Source: Lachnospiraceae bacterium C6A11 (GTDB taxonomy: Bacteria > Bacillota > Clostridia > Lachnospirales > Lachnospiraceae). From it: a stretch of 64,000 nucleotides of DNA. Under the pieces are notes generated by a model that saw only the letters and a program-made list of their open reading frames with translations, did no database searches and was not told the origin of the DNA. The stretch is taken from NCBI GenBank assembly GCA_000702245.1, contig JNKY01000017.1:1-64000 (forward strand), written 5' to 3'. Shown here in pieces: positions 25,745 to 34,696 of the stretch (its first letter is position 1; the number at the start of each line of letters is the position of its first letter). The translations under genes were made by a program, and so were the position numbers.

Positions 25745-27094
25745 ATGAAAAAAATGATAATTATCGGAGCCGGAGCTGCAGGACTTATGGCTGCACTTTC
25801 TGCCTCTGAAAGATATAATGTGACTATAATCGAAAAGAATGAAAAGGCCGGGAAGAAGATTTATATCACCGGCAAAGGACGCTGTAATCTCACAAATGCC
25901 TGCGACCAGGAAGAGTTTATGAACAGTGTGGTTCATAATAATAAATTCCTCTACAGCTCGCTTTCTGCATTTGACCAGAAGGCTGTAATGGAGTTGTTTG
26001 AGTCTCTGGGACTTCCGCTTAAGGTGGAGAGAGGCAGCCGTGTATTTCCTGTTTCTGACAGAGCTTCTGACGTTACTAAAGCTCTGACGGATGAACTGAA
26101 AAAGCGTAGAGTGAAGATATTATATAATACCGAGGTAAGAGAGATACTGACAGAGGATATTTCTGAGGATGCTTTTGAGGCGGCAGATGACGGCAGTGAT
26201 TATGTAAAAGCATCGACCGGTAAGAGACCGGAGAAGAGAGTTATCGGCGTTGAAACCTCACGTGGCAGATTTCCTGCAGATATTGTAGTTGTTGCTACAG
26301 GCGGACTGTCTTATCCAACTACCGGCTCAACAGGCGACGGTCTTAGATTTGCTGAGCAACTTGGACTTAAGGTAACAACGACTTATCCTGCACTCTGTCC
26401 TCTGAATATTAAGGGAGAGGAATGTAAGAGCATGATGGGTCTTTCTCTAAAGAATGTCAGGGCTTCCTTCTATGCTGAACATAAGGCTGAAGTAGATGAG
26501 GGCGAAAGTGGCGGCAAGAAATCCGGTAAGAATAAAAAGAAGCAGAAGCCTTTTTATGAGGATTTTGGAGAGATGCTGTTTACTCATTTCGGAGTGAGTG
26601 GACCGATAGTCCTTTCTGCTTCTAATTACATATGTGATCATGATAATGATGAGCTGTATATGGTCATCGACCTAAAACCGGCTCTTAGTATAGATGAACT
26701 TATTGCAAGGATAGAGAAGGATTTTACTGCCTTCCATCTGAGGGAATTCAGCAATTCTCTGGGACAGCTCCTTCCGAGACTTATGATCCCGGTGGTCATC
26801 GAAAGATCGGGGATCAAGCCGGACAAGAAGGTAAGTAATATTTCTGCTGAAGAGATTAAGAGGCTTGCAGAATGCCTGAAGAATTTCAGGCTTGATATCA
26901 TCGGTCTCAGAAGCTATAACGAAGCGATAATCACAAGAGGCGGCGTTGCCATAAATGAGATCAACCCGAAGACCATGGAAGCGAAAAGGGTTGAGGGACT
27001 CAGGTTTGCCGGCGAGGTGATCGACGTTGATGCGAAGACCGGCGGCTTCAATCTTCAGATAGCCTGGAGCACAGGATATGCCGCAGGACGATGA
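25745..27094 (+). CDS. HI0933-family NAD(P)/FAD-dependent oxidoreductase
   Basis: A 449-residue flavoprotein of the HI0933/BaiN-like family. The Rossmann FAD site IIIGAGAAGLMAALSA is at the N-terminus, followed by EKNEKAGKKIYITGKGRCNLTN, family-specific. VVATGGLSYPTTGSTGDGLRFA and the C-terminal LRFAGEVIDVDAKTGGFNLQIAWSTGY close the FAD domain. A Lys/Ser-rich insert lies near residues 245-265. An in-frame ATG at 25688 would add 19 residues overlapping a hairpin and without a ribosome site; ATG 25745 with AGGTG upstream is preferred. The substrate is not known for most of the family. Confidence 0.85.
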   Translation: MKKMIIIGAGAAGLMAALSASERYNVTIIEKNEKAGKKIYITGKGRCNLTNACDQEEFMNSVVHNNKFLYSSLSAFDQKAVMELFESLGLPLKVERGSRVFPVSDRASDVTKALTDELKKRRVKILYNTEVREILTEDISEDAFEAADDGSDYVKASTGKRPEKRVIGVETSRGRFPADIVVVATGGLSYPTTGSTGDGLRFAEQLGLKVTTTYPALCPLNIKGEECKSMMGLSLKNVRASFYAEHKAEVDEGESGGKKSGKNKKKQKPFYEDFGEMLFTHFGVSGPIVLSASNYICDHDNDELYMVIDLKPALSIDELIARIEKDFTAFHLREFSNSLGQLLPRLMIPVVIERSGIKPDKKVSNISAEEIKRLAECLKNFRLDIIGLRSYNEAIITRGGVAINEINPKTMEAKRVEGLRFAGEVIDVDAKTGGFNLQIAWSTGYAAGR

Positions 27095-27208
27095 TGATAT
27101 TTGACAGGTTAAAGGCTCTTTAAACTTGTCAAAAGGACTATAATATTTTAAAATATATTTTAGTGCAAAAATACACAAATACTAAACATAAGGAGAATGT
27201 TTTGGGTT

Positions 27209-27871
27209 ATGAATATTGCTATTGACGGACCTGCAGGTGCAGGCAAAAGTACTATTGCCAGACTGGCAGCAAAAAAACTGGGATACATCTACGTAGATAC
27301 AGGCGCAATGTACAGGGCTATAGCTCTCTATCTAATCTGGAGAGAGGTTGATATTTACGATGAGGAAGCGCTTAGTAAGGCCCTTGAGAGAGCAAATATC
27401 AATATTGTTTATGAGAACGGAGTTCAGCATGTATTCCTCAATCTTCAGGATGTTTCTGCAGAGATAAGAAGCGAGAAGGTAAGCATCATGGCTTCGAAGA
27501 CTTCGGCACTTTCACCTGTTAGAGCGAAGCTTCTTGATCTTCAGAGAGATATAGCTGCAAAGAACGATGTCATAATGGACGGACGTGATATCGGAACAAA
27601 TATCCTTCCGAATGCAGAGGTTAAGATATACCTTGATGCATCACCTGATGTTAGAGCTAAGAGAAGGTTCGACGAGATGAAGAATAAGGGCGAGAAGCCT
27701 GATTTTGAGTCTATCAAGAAAAATATAATCGAGCGTGATCAGCAGGATATGAACAGAAAACTGGCACCGCTTAAGAAGGCTGACGATGCGGTTCTTATTG
27801 ACAGCTCATATATGAGTATAGATGAGGTTGTTGAAGAGATCGTAGGTCTTGCAAAGAAGGCACAGGCATAG
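27209..27871 (+). CDS. cmk: cytidylate kinase
   Basis: A 220-residue kinase that phosphorylates CMP and dCMP with ATP. The P-loop IDGPAGAGKSTIARLAA is at the N-terminus, YVDTGAMYRAIALY binds substrate, and DGRDIGTNILPNAEVKIYLDA is the type 1 Cmk signature. ATG 27197 lies one base from AAGGAG and is too close; ATG 27209 at 13 bases gives the normal MNIAIDGPAG start. It precedes the ispH-S1 fusion by 29 bases; cmk, ispH and S1 are neighbours in many clostridia. Confidence 0.94.
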   Translation: MNIAIDGPAGAGKSTIARLAAKKLGYIYVDTGAMYRAIALYLIWREVDIYDEEALSKALERANINIVYENGVQHVFLNLQDVSAEIRSEKVSIMASKTSALSPVRAKLLDLQRDIAAKNDVIMDGRDIGTNILPNAEVKIYLDASPDVRAKRRFDEMKNKGEKPDFESIKKNIIERDQQDMNRKLAPLKKADDAVLIDSSYMSIDEVVEEIVGLAKKAQA

Positions 27872-27900
27872 TTTTTGGTAAGCTGTACGGAGGGCGATAA

Positions 27901-29928
27901 TTGGAAGTAATACTTGCAAAAAAAGCCGGCTTCTGCTTCGGCGTTAAAAGGGCAGTTGATACTGCGTTTCAGGCTGCAGAGGCTGAAAATGAAGAGGGAC
28001 TTCCGGTCTATACCTTCGGCCCGATCATCCATAATAAATCGGTTGTTGAAGACCTTGCGGCTCACGGCGTAGGTATGATCGAGACTCTTGAGGAACTTAG
28101 TAAGCTTCCAAAGTCACGTATCATCATAAGGTCTCACGGAGTCGGCAGGAGTGTGATCGCGGCTATTGAGGAGATGGGGCATGAAGTGATCGATGCAACC
28201 TGTCCTTTTGTGAAAAATATTCATAAGAAGGCAGATGAATCCACGGGTGAAGGAAAGGTTCTCATAATAACCGGAGACCCCGACCATCCTGAGGTTCAAG
28301 GCATCAAGGGCTGGTGCAATAATGAACCGTACATCATCGGAAGTATTTCCGAGGCTGAGGCGCTTCCGGAATTTACAGACAAGACAGTTACGGTTGTTTC
28401 GCAGACCACCTTTAACGCAAAAAAATTCAAAGATATAGTTGAAAATTTGCGTAAAAAATATTATAATGTCATTGTTTGTAATACTATCTGCAATGCGACA
28501 GCAGAGAGACAGGAGGAGGCTGAAAAGCTTTCATCCGAGGTCGATGTGATGATCGTTATTGGAGATCCGAGTAGCTCAAACACCAAAAAACTATATGAAA
28601 TAAGCAGACAGAAATGTAAAAATACTTACTATATACAGACACTTAATGACTTGGATTTGACTGTTATTGAATCCGCTAGTAGGGTAGGTATTACTGCTGG
28701 GGCATCTACCCCGAGAAATATTATTAAGGAGGTTCATGACAGCATGTCGGAGACAAACGAATTTGAAAAATTATTACAGGAGGAGGAGAACTTCTCCATC
28801 AGAACCGGTCAGATTGTTGACGGTACAGTAATCGGTGTAAAGCCGGAAGAGATCATTGTTGATATTCATTACAAATCAGAAGGTATCGTAACAAGAGAAG
28901 AGTATTCAAATACTCCAAATATCGATCTCACAACAATCGTTAAAGAGGGAGATCCGATAACAGTTAAGGTTATCAAGACCAATGATGGCGAGGGACAGGT
29001 TGTCCTTTCATATAAGAGAATCGCAGCTGAGAAGGCATATGCTAAGCTTGAAGAAGCATTCAATAACGAGGAAGTTCTTACAGGAACAGTTACTCAGGCT
29101 CTTCAGGGTGGTCTCAGCGTAACAGTAGACGAGTGCAAGGTATTTATCCCTGCAAGCCTTGTTTCAGATGCTTATGAGAGAGATCTCAAGAAGTACGAGG
29201 GAACAGAGGTTGAGTTCGTTCTTACTGAGTTCAATATCGCAAAGAGAAGATTCATCGGTAACAGAAAGAAGATCATCGTTGAGAAGAAGGCAGCTCTTGC
29301 TAAGGAGCTCTTCGATCGTATCGAGGTTGGTCAGACAGTTGAAGGTACAGTTAAGAATGTAACAAACTTCGGCGCATTCATCGATCTCGGTGGAGCAGAC
29401 GGACTTCTTCACATCTCAGAGATGTCTTGGGGAAGAGTTGACAATCCTAAGAAGCTCTTCAATGTTGGTGATAAGGTAACAGCCTTCATCAAGGATATCA
29501 AGGGTGACAAGATCGCACTTTCACTTAAGTTTGATGATCAGAATCCATGGCTTTCAGCTGAGGATAAATACGCTATCGGCAGCGTAGTAACAGGTAAGGT
29601 TGCAAGAATGACAGACTTCGGTGCATTCATCGTACTTGAGCCTGGTATCGACGCACTCCTTCACGTTTCACAGATCGCTCTTAAGAGAATCGAGAAGCCA
29701 TCTGACGTTCTTAAGGTTGGTGAGGAGATCACAGCTAAGGTTGTTGATTTCAAGCCTGCTGACAAGAAGATCAGCCTGAGCATCAAGGCATACCTCAAGG
29801 ATCAGGGAATCGAGCCTGAAGAGGATGCTTACGATGAGCCAGCTGACGAAGAAGTTGCTGAAGAAGTAGCTGAGGATGTTGCAGAGGAAGTTGTTGAAGA
29901 GGCAGCTGAGGAAGCAACAGAAGAGTAA
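27901..29928 (+). CDS. ispH: fusion of IspH (HMBPP reductase) and ribosomal S1-like protein
   Basis: A 675-residue two-part protein. Residues 1-281 are IspH, the iron-sulfur enzyme that makes IPP and DMAPP at the end of the MEP isoprenoid pathway, with cluster cysteines C12, C101 and C197 and the SHGV, GDPDHPEV and AGASTP motifs. Residues 300-625 hold four S1 RNA-binding repeats (the third, GTVKNVTNFGAFIDLGGADG, is best conserved), as in ribosomal protein S1. The tail is a run of Glu, Ala and Val. The start is TTG with GGAGGG upstream. An AAGGAGG (28726-28732) and in-frame ATG (28744, M282) at the joint could start a free S1 protein. Codon bias rises sharply after the joint. The fusion is known from Clostridia. 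Confidence 0.94.
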   Translation: MEVILAKKAGFCFGVKRAVDTAFQAAEAENEEGLPVYTFGPIIHNKSVVEDLAAHGVGMIETLEELSKLPKSRIIIRSHGVGRSVIAAIEEMGHEVIDATCPFVKNIHKKADESTGEGKVLIITGDPDHPEVQGIKGWCNNEPYIIGSISEAEALPEFTDKTVTVVSQTTFNAKKFKDIVENLRKKYYNVIVCNTICNATAERQEEAEKLSSEVDVMIVIGDPSSSNTKKLYEISRQKCKNTYYIQTLNDLDLTVIESASRVGITAGASTPRNIIKEVHDSMSETNEFEKLLQEEENFSIRTGQIVDGTVIGVKPEEIIVDIHYKSEGIVTREEYSNTPNIDLTTIVKEGDPITVKVIKTNDGEGQVVLSYKRIAAEKAYAKLEEAFNNEEVLTGTVTQALQGGLSVTVDECKVFIPASLVSDAYERDLKKYEGTEVEFVLTEFNIAKRRFIGNRKKIIVEKKAALAKELFDRIEVGQTVEGTVKNVTNFGAFIDLGGADGLLHISEMSWGRVDNPKKLFNVGDKVTAFIKDIKGDKIALSLKFDDQNPWLSAEDKYAIGSVVTGKVARMTDFGAFIVLEPGIDALLHVSQIALKRIEKPSDVLKVGEEITAKVVDFKPADKKISLSIKAYLKDQGIEPEEDAYDEPADEEVAEEVAEDVAEEVVEEAAEEATEE

Positions 29929-29944
29929 TCAATTAAGATTTCTG

Positions 29945-29980
29945 ACAGGGGATGGTTTCCATCCCCTGTTACTATTTTTT
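29945..29980 (+). terminator. intrinsic terminator after ispH-S1
   Basis: ACAGGGGATGG (29945-29955) pairs perfectly with CCATCCCCTGT (29959-29969) over a TTT loop, followed by ACTATTTTTT. Confidence 0.92.
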
Positions 29981-29995
29981 GTTGTAAAATAAAGC

Positions 29996-30024
29996 TTGCA
30001 ATCTTCAAAGTGCTATGCTATACT
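29996..30024 (+). promoter_or_regulatory. rplS promoter
   Basis: TTGCAA at 29996-30001, 17-base spacer, TATACT at 30019-30024. The flank AAAGCTTGCA is identical to that at the rpsO promoter. An untranslated leader of about 75 bases follows. Confidence 0.8.
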
Positions 30025-30106
30025 ACAACGGTTGAAAATAAAGATGGTCCGCTGTATCGGTAAAGATAGAAAGAACATCGAGTATTAATTCAGGAGGTTG
30101 ATTTCG

Positions 30107-30460
30107 ATGAATAACGCAGAAATCATGCAGAGCATTGAAAAGGCTCAGGAGAGAGAAACAACATTTTCTTTCAATGTAGGTGATACTGTTAAGGTATCAG
30201 CTCTCATCAAGGAAGGTAACAGAGAGAGAATCCAGGCTTTCGAAGGAACAGTTATCAAGATTCAGGGTACAGGTTCAAGAAAGACTTTCACAGTTAGAAA
30301 GAACTCTAACGGTGTAGGCGTTGAGAAGACATGGCCTGTTCACTCACCACTTATCGAGAAGGTTGAGGTAATTAGAAGAGGTAAGGTTAGAAGAGCTAAA
30401 CTTAATTATCTCCGCGACAGAGTTGGTAAGAGTGCGAGAGTTAAGGAAATCGTTAAATAG
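30107..30460 (+). CDS. rplS: 50S ribosomal protein L19
   Basis: The 117-residue L19 protein sits at the 30S-50S interface. Typical segments are [65 protein letters not shown] and the basic end. ATG 30107 is chosen over an in-frame TTG at 30098 because AGGAGG at 30092-30097 is 9 bases upstream. It has its own strong promoter and is followed by a hairpin and signal peptidase. Codon bias is strong. Confidence 0.98.
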   Translation: MNNAEIMQSIEKAQERETTFSFNVGDTVKVSALIKEGNRERIQAFEGTVIKIQGTGSRKTFTVRKNSNGVGVEKTWPVHSPLIEKVEVIRRGKVRRAKLNYLRDRVGKSARVKEIVK

Positions 30461-30471
30461 TTATCTAAGCT

Positions 30472-30500
30472 ATGACCGGAGTAGTATTTACTCCGGTCAT
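30472..30500 (+). terminator. hairpin after rplS
   Basis: ATGACCGGAGTA (30472-30483) pairs perfectly with TACTCCGGTCAT (30489-30500). The downstream CTTTGT is a poor T-run, so read-through into lepB is likely. Confidence 0.65.
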
Positions 30501-30530
30501 CTTTGTAGGTGAGGAACATACCATTATTCT

Positions 30531-31124
30531 ATGAGCTCAGACAGAAGAAATAAAAAACTTATGAAATACGTCCTCGGAAAAGAGGGGACGAAAAAAAAGA
30601 AGAGTAAGAAGCGTAGAAGGATAGAAAGGCTGATAATTCTTGTTGCAGCCGCTATCATTTTGGGCTTTGCTTTTGTTGTGTTCATGTTCCAGACGGTTAA
30701 GATGGTTGGTCCGTCCATGCAGGGAACGATTGAGGACGGAGAGACCGTTGTGGTCAGCAAGATCGGAAAGCTCCTGCACGGCGTCAAAAGAGAGGATGTT
30801 GTTGCTGTTAAAAAGAGTAGTGATAAATACTACAGCATAAAACGAGTAGTCGGAGTTCCCGGAGACAAGGTTAAGATAGACGGCGGAAAGCTGTATATCA
30901 ACGGCAGTATTTACGAACTTAAGTCCGGAGATATAATAGTCAATCCGGGTACAGCATCTTCAGAGATCGAGCTTCAGGATAATGAGTATTTCCTGTTGGG
31001 CGATAATGTAAATAACAGTGATGATTCAAGATTTTCAAATATGGGCATAGTTCAGAAAAACGATATCACGGGAATAGTGGTTTATAGGATAAAACCGTGG
31101 TCAAAAAGAGAAAAGATTAAATAA
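30531..31124 (+). CDS. lepB: signal peptidase I (first copy)
   Basis: A 197-residue S26 peptidase that removes signal peptides from exported proteins. A basic cytosolic N-terminus (KKKKSKKRRR) precedes one membrane helix at about residues 34-54. The catalytic Ser lies in MVGPSMQGT (about 62) and the Lys in YSIKRVVGVPGD (about 104); GDNVNNSDDSR is box E. The stop overlaps the start of the next gene by one base (TAATG), so the two are translationally coupled. A second copy lies at 32922-33848. Confidence 0.94.
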   Translation: MSSDRRNKKLMKYVLGKEGTKKKKSKKRRRIERLIILVAAAIILGFAFVVFMFQTVKMVGPSMQGTIEDGETVVVSKIGKLLHGVKREDVVAVKKSSDKYYSIKRVVGVPGDKVKIDGGKLYINGSIYELKSGDIIVNPGTASSEIELQDNEYFLLGDNVNNSDDSRFSNMGIVQKNDITGIVVYRIKPWSKREKIK

Positions 31125-32014
31125 TGAAAAAACTATTTGGTGGTATAAATCTTACTTGGCTTAAACTTATTATATTTGCAGTTCTGGCGGCTGTTTATAC
31201 AGCTGTTGTAGCAGTGATCCCGATAACGAGAGACACCTCCTTCAGGGACATTACGGTCACCTTTGAGGTATGGATATTGTTTGGTGTTATCATCATAATG
31301 AACAGTAAGTCTGCAATTGATTCGGCGCTGAAATGCTTTGTATTTTTCCTTATCAGCCAGCCGCTTATCTATCTCTTCCAGGTTCCGTTCTCGGACCTTG
31401 GCTGGGACATATTAAAGTATTACAAGAACTGGATACTGTGGACAATCCTTACGATTCCGATGGGCTTCATCGGCTACTATATGAAGAAGAATAAGTGGTG
31501 GGGACTTCTGATCCTTACACCGGTTCTGATATTTCTTGCGGTTGGACATTACTACGGATTCTTTACATACATGCTGACATACTTCCCGTACAGAGTTCTC
31601 AGTGTGCTTTTCGTAGCGGCGACTATGATCATATATCCTCTTGCGATATTTAAGGATAAGAAGATAAAAATGGCCGGACTTGCGATCAGTATCGTCCTGC
31701 TTCTTGGAACCTCGGCATATGGTTATATCAAAGGCGACTCAACCTACAGTACCACTATTATGAGCAACGGATATACCTTCGACGACACCAATCATGTTAT
31801 TAATTTTGATGACTCATACAGCGTTAAGCTTAAGGATAAAAGTTACGGTGAAGTTTACATAACATACATGGACGAGCTTAGCGATTATGTAATAAACGCT
31901 GATTTTAAGAAGATAGGCAAGACTGAGCTTATAATCACTTCGCCGAGCGGTGAAACGACCGAGATTAAGATCGACATTAAATCAGATACTTATAAACTGA
32001 CTGAGAAGAAATAG
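31124..32014 (+). CDS. uncharacterised multi-pass membrane protein
   Basis: A 296-residue protein I do not recognise. About seven membrane helices are seen between residues 10 and 205, then a C-terminal outer or inner domain of about 85 residues rich in beta-type sequence (YSVKLKDKSYGEVYITYM, KTELIITSPSGETTEIKID). The C-terminal part recalls small beta-sandwich add-on domains. It overlaps lepB by one base and lies 39 bases before rbgA. Coupling with signal peptidase suggests work at the membrane, for instance with exported proteins, but this is inference. Confidence 0.75.
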   Translation: MKKLFGGINLTWLKLIIFAVLAAVYTAVVAVIPITRDTSFRDITVTFEVWILFGVIIIMNSKSAIDSALKCFVFFLISQPLIYLFQVPFSDLGWDILKYYKNWILWTILTIPMGFIGYYMKKNKWWGLLILTPVLIFLAVGHYYGFFTYMLTYFPYRVLSVLFVAATMIIYPLAIFKDKKIKMAGLAISIVLLLGTSAYGYIKGDSTYSTTIMSNGYTFDDTNHVINFDDSYSVKLKDKSYGEVYITYMDELSDYVINADFKKIGKTELIITSPSGETTEIKIDIKSDTYKLTEKK

Positions 32015-32053
32015 TAACTGCATGTACAGTAGAGTAAAATAAGGTGGTTTGTG

Positions 32054-32905
32054 ATGGCAGAGAATAAGATAAATATCCAGTGGTATCCGGGTCATATGAC
32101 CAAGGCTATCAGGGAGATGGAAAAGAATATAAAGCTTGTGGATATCCTGATAGAGTTGCTTGATGCAAGGATACCTCTTTCGAGCCGTAACCCTGACATT
32201 GACAGGCTTGCCAATGGAAAATACAGGCTTGCGATACTCAATAAAGCTGATCTCGCTGATCCTAAGGCGACCGAGAAGTGGGCAGAGTATTTTAAAGAGA
32301 AAAATATTCGCACGGTGACTCTTGATTCGAGAAATAACCGCGACGCCAAGAGGATAACTGCGATCGTGCTGGAAATATGCAAGGAGAAGCTTGAGAGAGA
32401 TAAGAGAAAGGGACTCCTCCAGAGACCGATCAAGGCTATGGTGGTTGGCATACCGAATGTGGGAAAGTCGACCTTTATCAATTCCTACGCCGGCAAAGCC
32501 AGTGCAAAGACCGGCAATAAACCGGGCGTTACAAAGGGCCTTCAGTGGATCAATCTCGGCAAGGATATTAACCTTATCGATACTCCGGGTGTACTGTGGC
32601 CAAAGTTCGATGATCCTGACATAGGAATCAGGCTTGCGCTTATCGGATCCATCAATGACAACATCATCAGCAAGTATGATCTGGCACTAAATCTTATTGA
32701 ATTTTTAAGAATAAACTATTGCGGTATTATTTCAAAAAGGTATAATATTGAAGAGACGGAGAAAGACGAAATACTTAAAGCGATTGCGGATTCAAGAAAG
32801 TGTCTGCTGAAGGGTGGAGAGCCTGATATCGAGAAGGCTGCAGCTATTCTGATCGATGATCTGAGAAGTGGAAACCTGGGCAGAGTCACGCTTGAAATAC
32901 CATAG
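32054..32905 (+). CDS. rbgA: ribosome biogenesis GTPase RbgA (YlqF)
   Basis: A 283-residue circularly permuted GTPase needed for late 50S assembly. The G motifs come in permuted order: NKAD (G4, about residues 57-60) first, then GIPNVGKSTFIN (G1) and DTPGVLWPKF (G3). WYPGHMTKA at the N-terminus is the family mark. AAGGTGG is followed by GTG 32051 and ATG 32054; the ATG is preferred. The rplS-rbgA-rnhB order is conserved in Firmicutes and fits a ribosome role. Confidence 0.95.
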   Translation: MAENKINIQWYPGHMTKAIREMEKNIKLVDILIELLDARIPLSSRNPDIDRLANGKYRLAILNKADLADPKATEKWAEYFKEKNIRTVTLDSRNNRDAKRITAIVLEICKEKLERDKRKGLLQRPIKAMVVGIPNVGKSTFINSYAGKASAKTGNKPGVTKGLQWINLGKDINLIDTPGVLWPKFDDPDIGIRLALIGSINDNIISKYDLALNLIEFLRINYCGIISKRYNIEETEKDEILKAIADSRKCLLKGGEPDIEKAAAILIDDLRSGNLGRVTLEIP

Positions 32906-32921
32906 GGAATGGAGCAAGAAG

Positions 32922-33848
32922 TTGGGCAGAAAGTTTAAAGATGAAATAGAAAGTATAGATGAAGCCAAAGAGCTTTTTTACGGTCTTGCTGAGGAAAGAA
33001 AGCAGGAGAAGCGTGAAAAGCGTGAGGCTGAGAAAGAAGCTAAGCGACTTGCCAAGGAAGAGGCAAAAGAAGAAGCAAGGCGTCTTAAAGAAGAGGCGAA
33101 AAACGGTAAGTCTTCGGACACAGAGGATTCCGATAAGATCTCCTCTGATGATAAGTCTCTGAAGAGTGACGATACCGCAGAGGTAAAGAGTTCAGGGGAT
33201 AACTCGGAAGCAAAGGATGCAGACGTAACAGAAGCCGAAGCAGAGGGCTCTGAGGACGAGAAGGGTAAGTCAAAAAGAAGATACCGCGGACGTAAGAAGA
33301 AAAAGGAAAAGGTAAATATAGTTAAAGAGCTGTATTACCTTGCAATTTATATCGGAGCAGTAATCATCGTATGTTTCCTCATCATCACTTTTATCGGAGA
33401 GAGGACAACAGTTAAGGGCGATTCGATGCTGCCGACACTTGAGAACGGTGACAACCTCTGGATTGACAAGATCAGCTACAGATTCACCGATCCGAAGAGA
33501 TTCGATATTATCATCTTCCCTCCGAGAAATAACTCTGAGAAGATCTATATCAAGAGGATCATCGGTCTGCCGGGTGAGACTGTTCAGATCGACGAGCAGG
33601 GAAATATCCTTATCGATGGCAAGGTGCTTGTCGAGGATTACGGACTTGAACCTATCGATCCTGATAAGAGAGGAATCGCTGCCAGCCCGATAACGCTGGG
33701 CAAGAGCGAGTATTTCGTGCTTGGTGACAACCGTAACAACAGTGAGGACAGCCGACGTTCGATAGTCGGAAATGTAAGAAAGAGCGAGATAATCGGTAAA
33801 GCCGTATTCAGACTTTCACCATTATCAAAATTTGGAAAGATAAAATAG
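32922..33848 (+). CDS. lepB: signal peptidase I (second copy) with long charged N-terminus
   Basis: A 308-residue S26 peptidase. The first 130 residues are cytosolic and highly charged, with a Lys/Glu/Arg-rich coiled-coil stretch and then a Ser/Asp/Glu-rich stretch, ending in KRRYRGRKKKKEK before the single membrane helix (about residues 137-157). The catalytic Ser is in VKGDSMLPTL and the Lys in YIKRIIGLPGE; GDNRNNSEDSR is box E. An in-frame GTG at 32868 would overlap rbgA by 38 bases; TTG 32922 with GGAG nine bases upstream is preferred. The charged extension is unusual for the family and could tether the enzyme to a partner. Confidence 0.88.
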   Translation: MGRKFKDEIESIDEAKELFYGLAEERKQEKREKREAEKEAKRLAKEEAKEEARRLKEEAKNGKSSDTEDSDKISSDDKSLKSDDTAEVKSSGDNSEAKDADVTEAEAEGSEDEKGKSKRRYRGRKKKKEKVNIVKELYYLAIYIGAVIIVCFLIITFIGERTTVKGDSMLPTLENGDNLWIDKISYRFTDPKRFDIIIFPPRNNSEKIYIKRIIGLPGETVQIDEQGNILIDGKVLVEDYGLEPIDPDKRGIAASPITLGKSEYFVLGDNRNNSEDSRRSIVGNVRKSEIIGKAVFRLSPLSKFGKIK

Positions 33849-33906
33849 TTTATTTTGAGGGAATATTGGGATTCACGTATTCCCTCTTTCTATCTAAAGG
33901 TATGCC

Positions 33907-34695
33907 ATGAATATTTGCGAGATCAAAACAAGAATTACAGAGATTAACAGTCTTCCTCTTATGAAATACGAGGACAAGAAGAGGCAGTTCGGTGAGCTTC
34001 TTCAGGAAATATCGGGCGATGAGAGAAAGGGCGTCTTAAGCCTCGGCGAGAAGCTTAAGAAAAATATAGCTGATATCGACAAGGAGGTTCAGCGTGTCAG
34101 GGGTATGATGACCTTTGAAAATAAATATGCTGATGCGGAGTTTATCTGCGGAACCGACGAGGTGGGAAGAGGTCCACTTGCAGGACCTATCGTTACAGCT
34201 GCGGTCATCCTTCCGAAGGGACTTGTTATCCCGGGACTTAATGATTCAAAGCAGGTTAAGAAGGAAGTGAGGGAGGAGCTTTATGACATCATCCTCTCAA
34301 ATGCTATTTCAGTCGGCCTTGGCATGAATACACCTGAATTCATCGATACCGAGGGAATACAGGAAGCAAATTATGATGCGATGCGCAAGGCTGTTGCAAG
34401 CCTTTCTGTTAAGCCTGACCTTGTGCTTGTTGACGCTGTAAAGATACCTAAGCTTGATATTAGGCAGGTTTCTATCATCAAGGGCGATGCGCTTTCGGTT
34501 TCGATTGCCGCTGCAAGTATTGTGGCAAAGGTTACCAGGGACAGACTTATGAAGGATTACGACCAGCTCTATCCGGATTATGATTTCAAGAACAATATGG
34601 GCTACGGTTCAAAGAAGCACCTTGATGCGCTTGTTGCTAAGGGACCATGCGAGATCCACAGAAGATCGTTTATCAAGAATTACTGGAGTGAATAG
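33907..34695 (+). CDS. rnhB: ribonuclease HII
   Basis: A 262-residue RNase that cuts the RNA strand of RNA-DNA hybrids and single ribonucleotides in DNA. Catalytic acids are visible: Asp and Glu in CGTDEVGRGPLAGP (about residues 83-84), Asp in LVLVDAVK, and the AAASIVAKVTRD segment. An N-terminal extension of about 75 residues (KYEDKKRQFGELLQEI...) is of the kind found in Firmicute RnhB. It follows rbgA and lepB and overlaps no gene; yraN starts one base after its stop. Confidence 0.95.
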   Translation: MNICEIKTRITEINSLPLMKYEDKKRQFGELLQEISGDERKGVLSLGEKLKKNIADIDKEVQRVRGMMTFENKYADAEFICGTDEVGRGPLAGPIVTAAVILPKGLVIPGLNDSKQVKKEVREELYDIILSNAISVGLGMNTPEFIDTEGIQEANYDAMRKAVASLSVKPDLVLVDAVKIPKLDIRQVSIIKGDALSVSIAAASIVAKVTRDRLMKDYDQLYPDYDFKNNMGYGSKKHLDALVAKGPCEIHRRSFIKNYWSE

Positions 34696-34696
34696 T

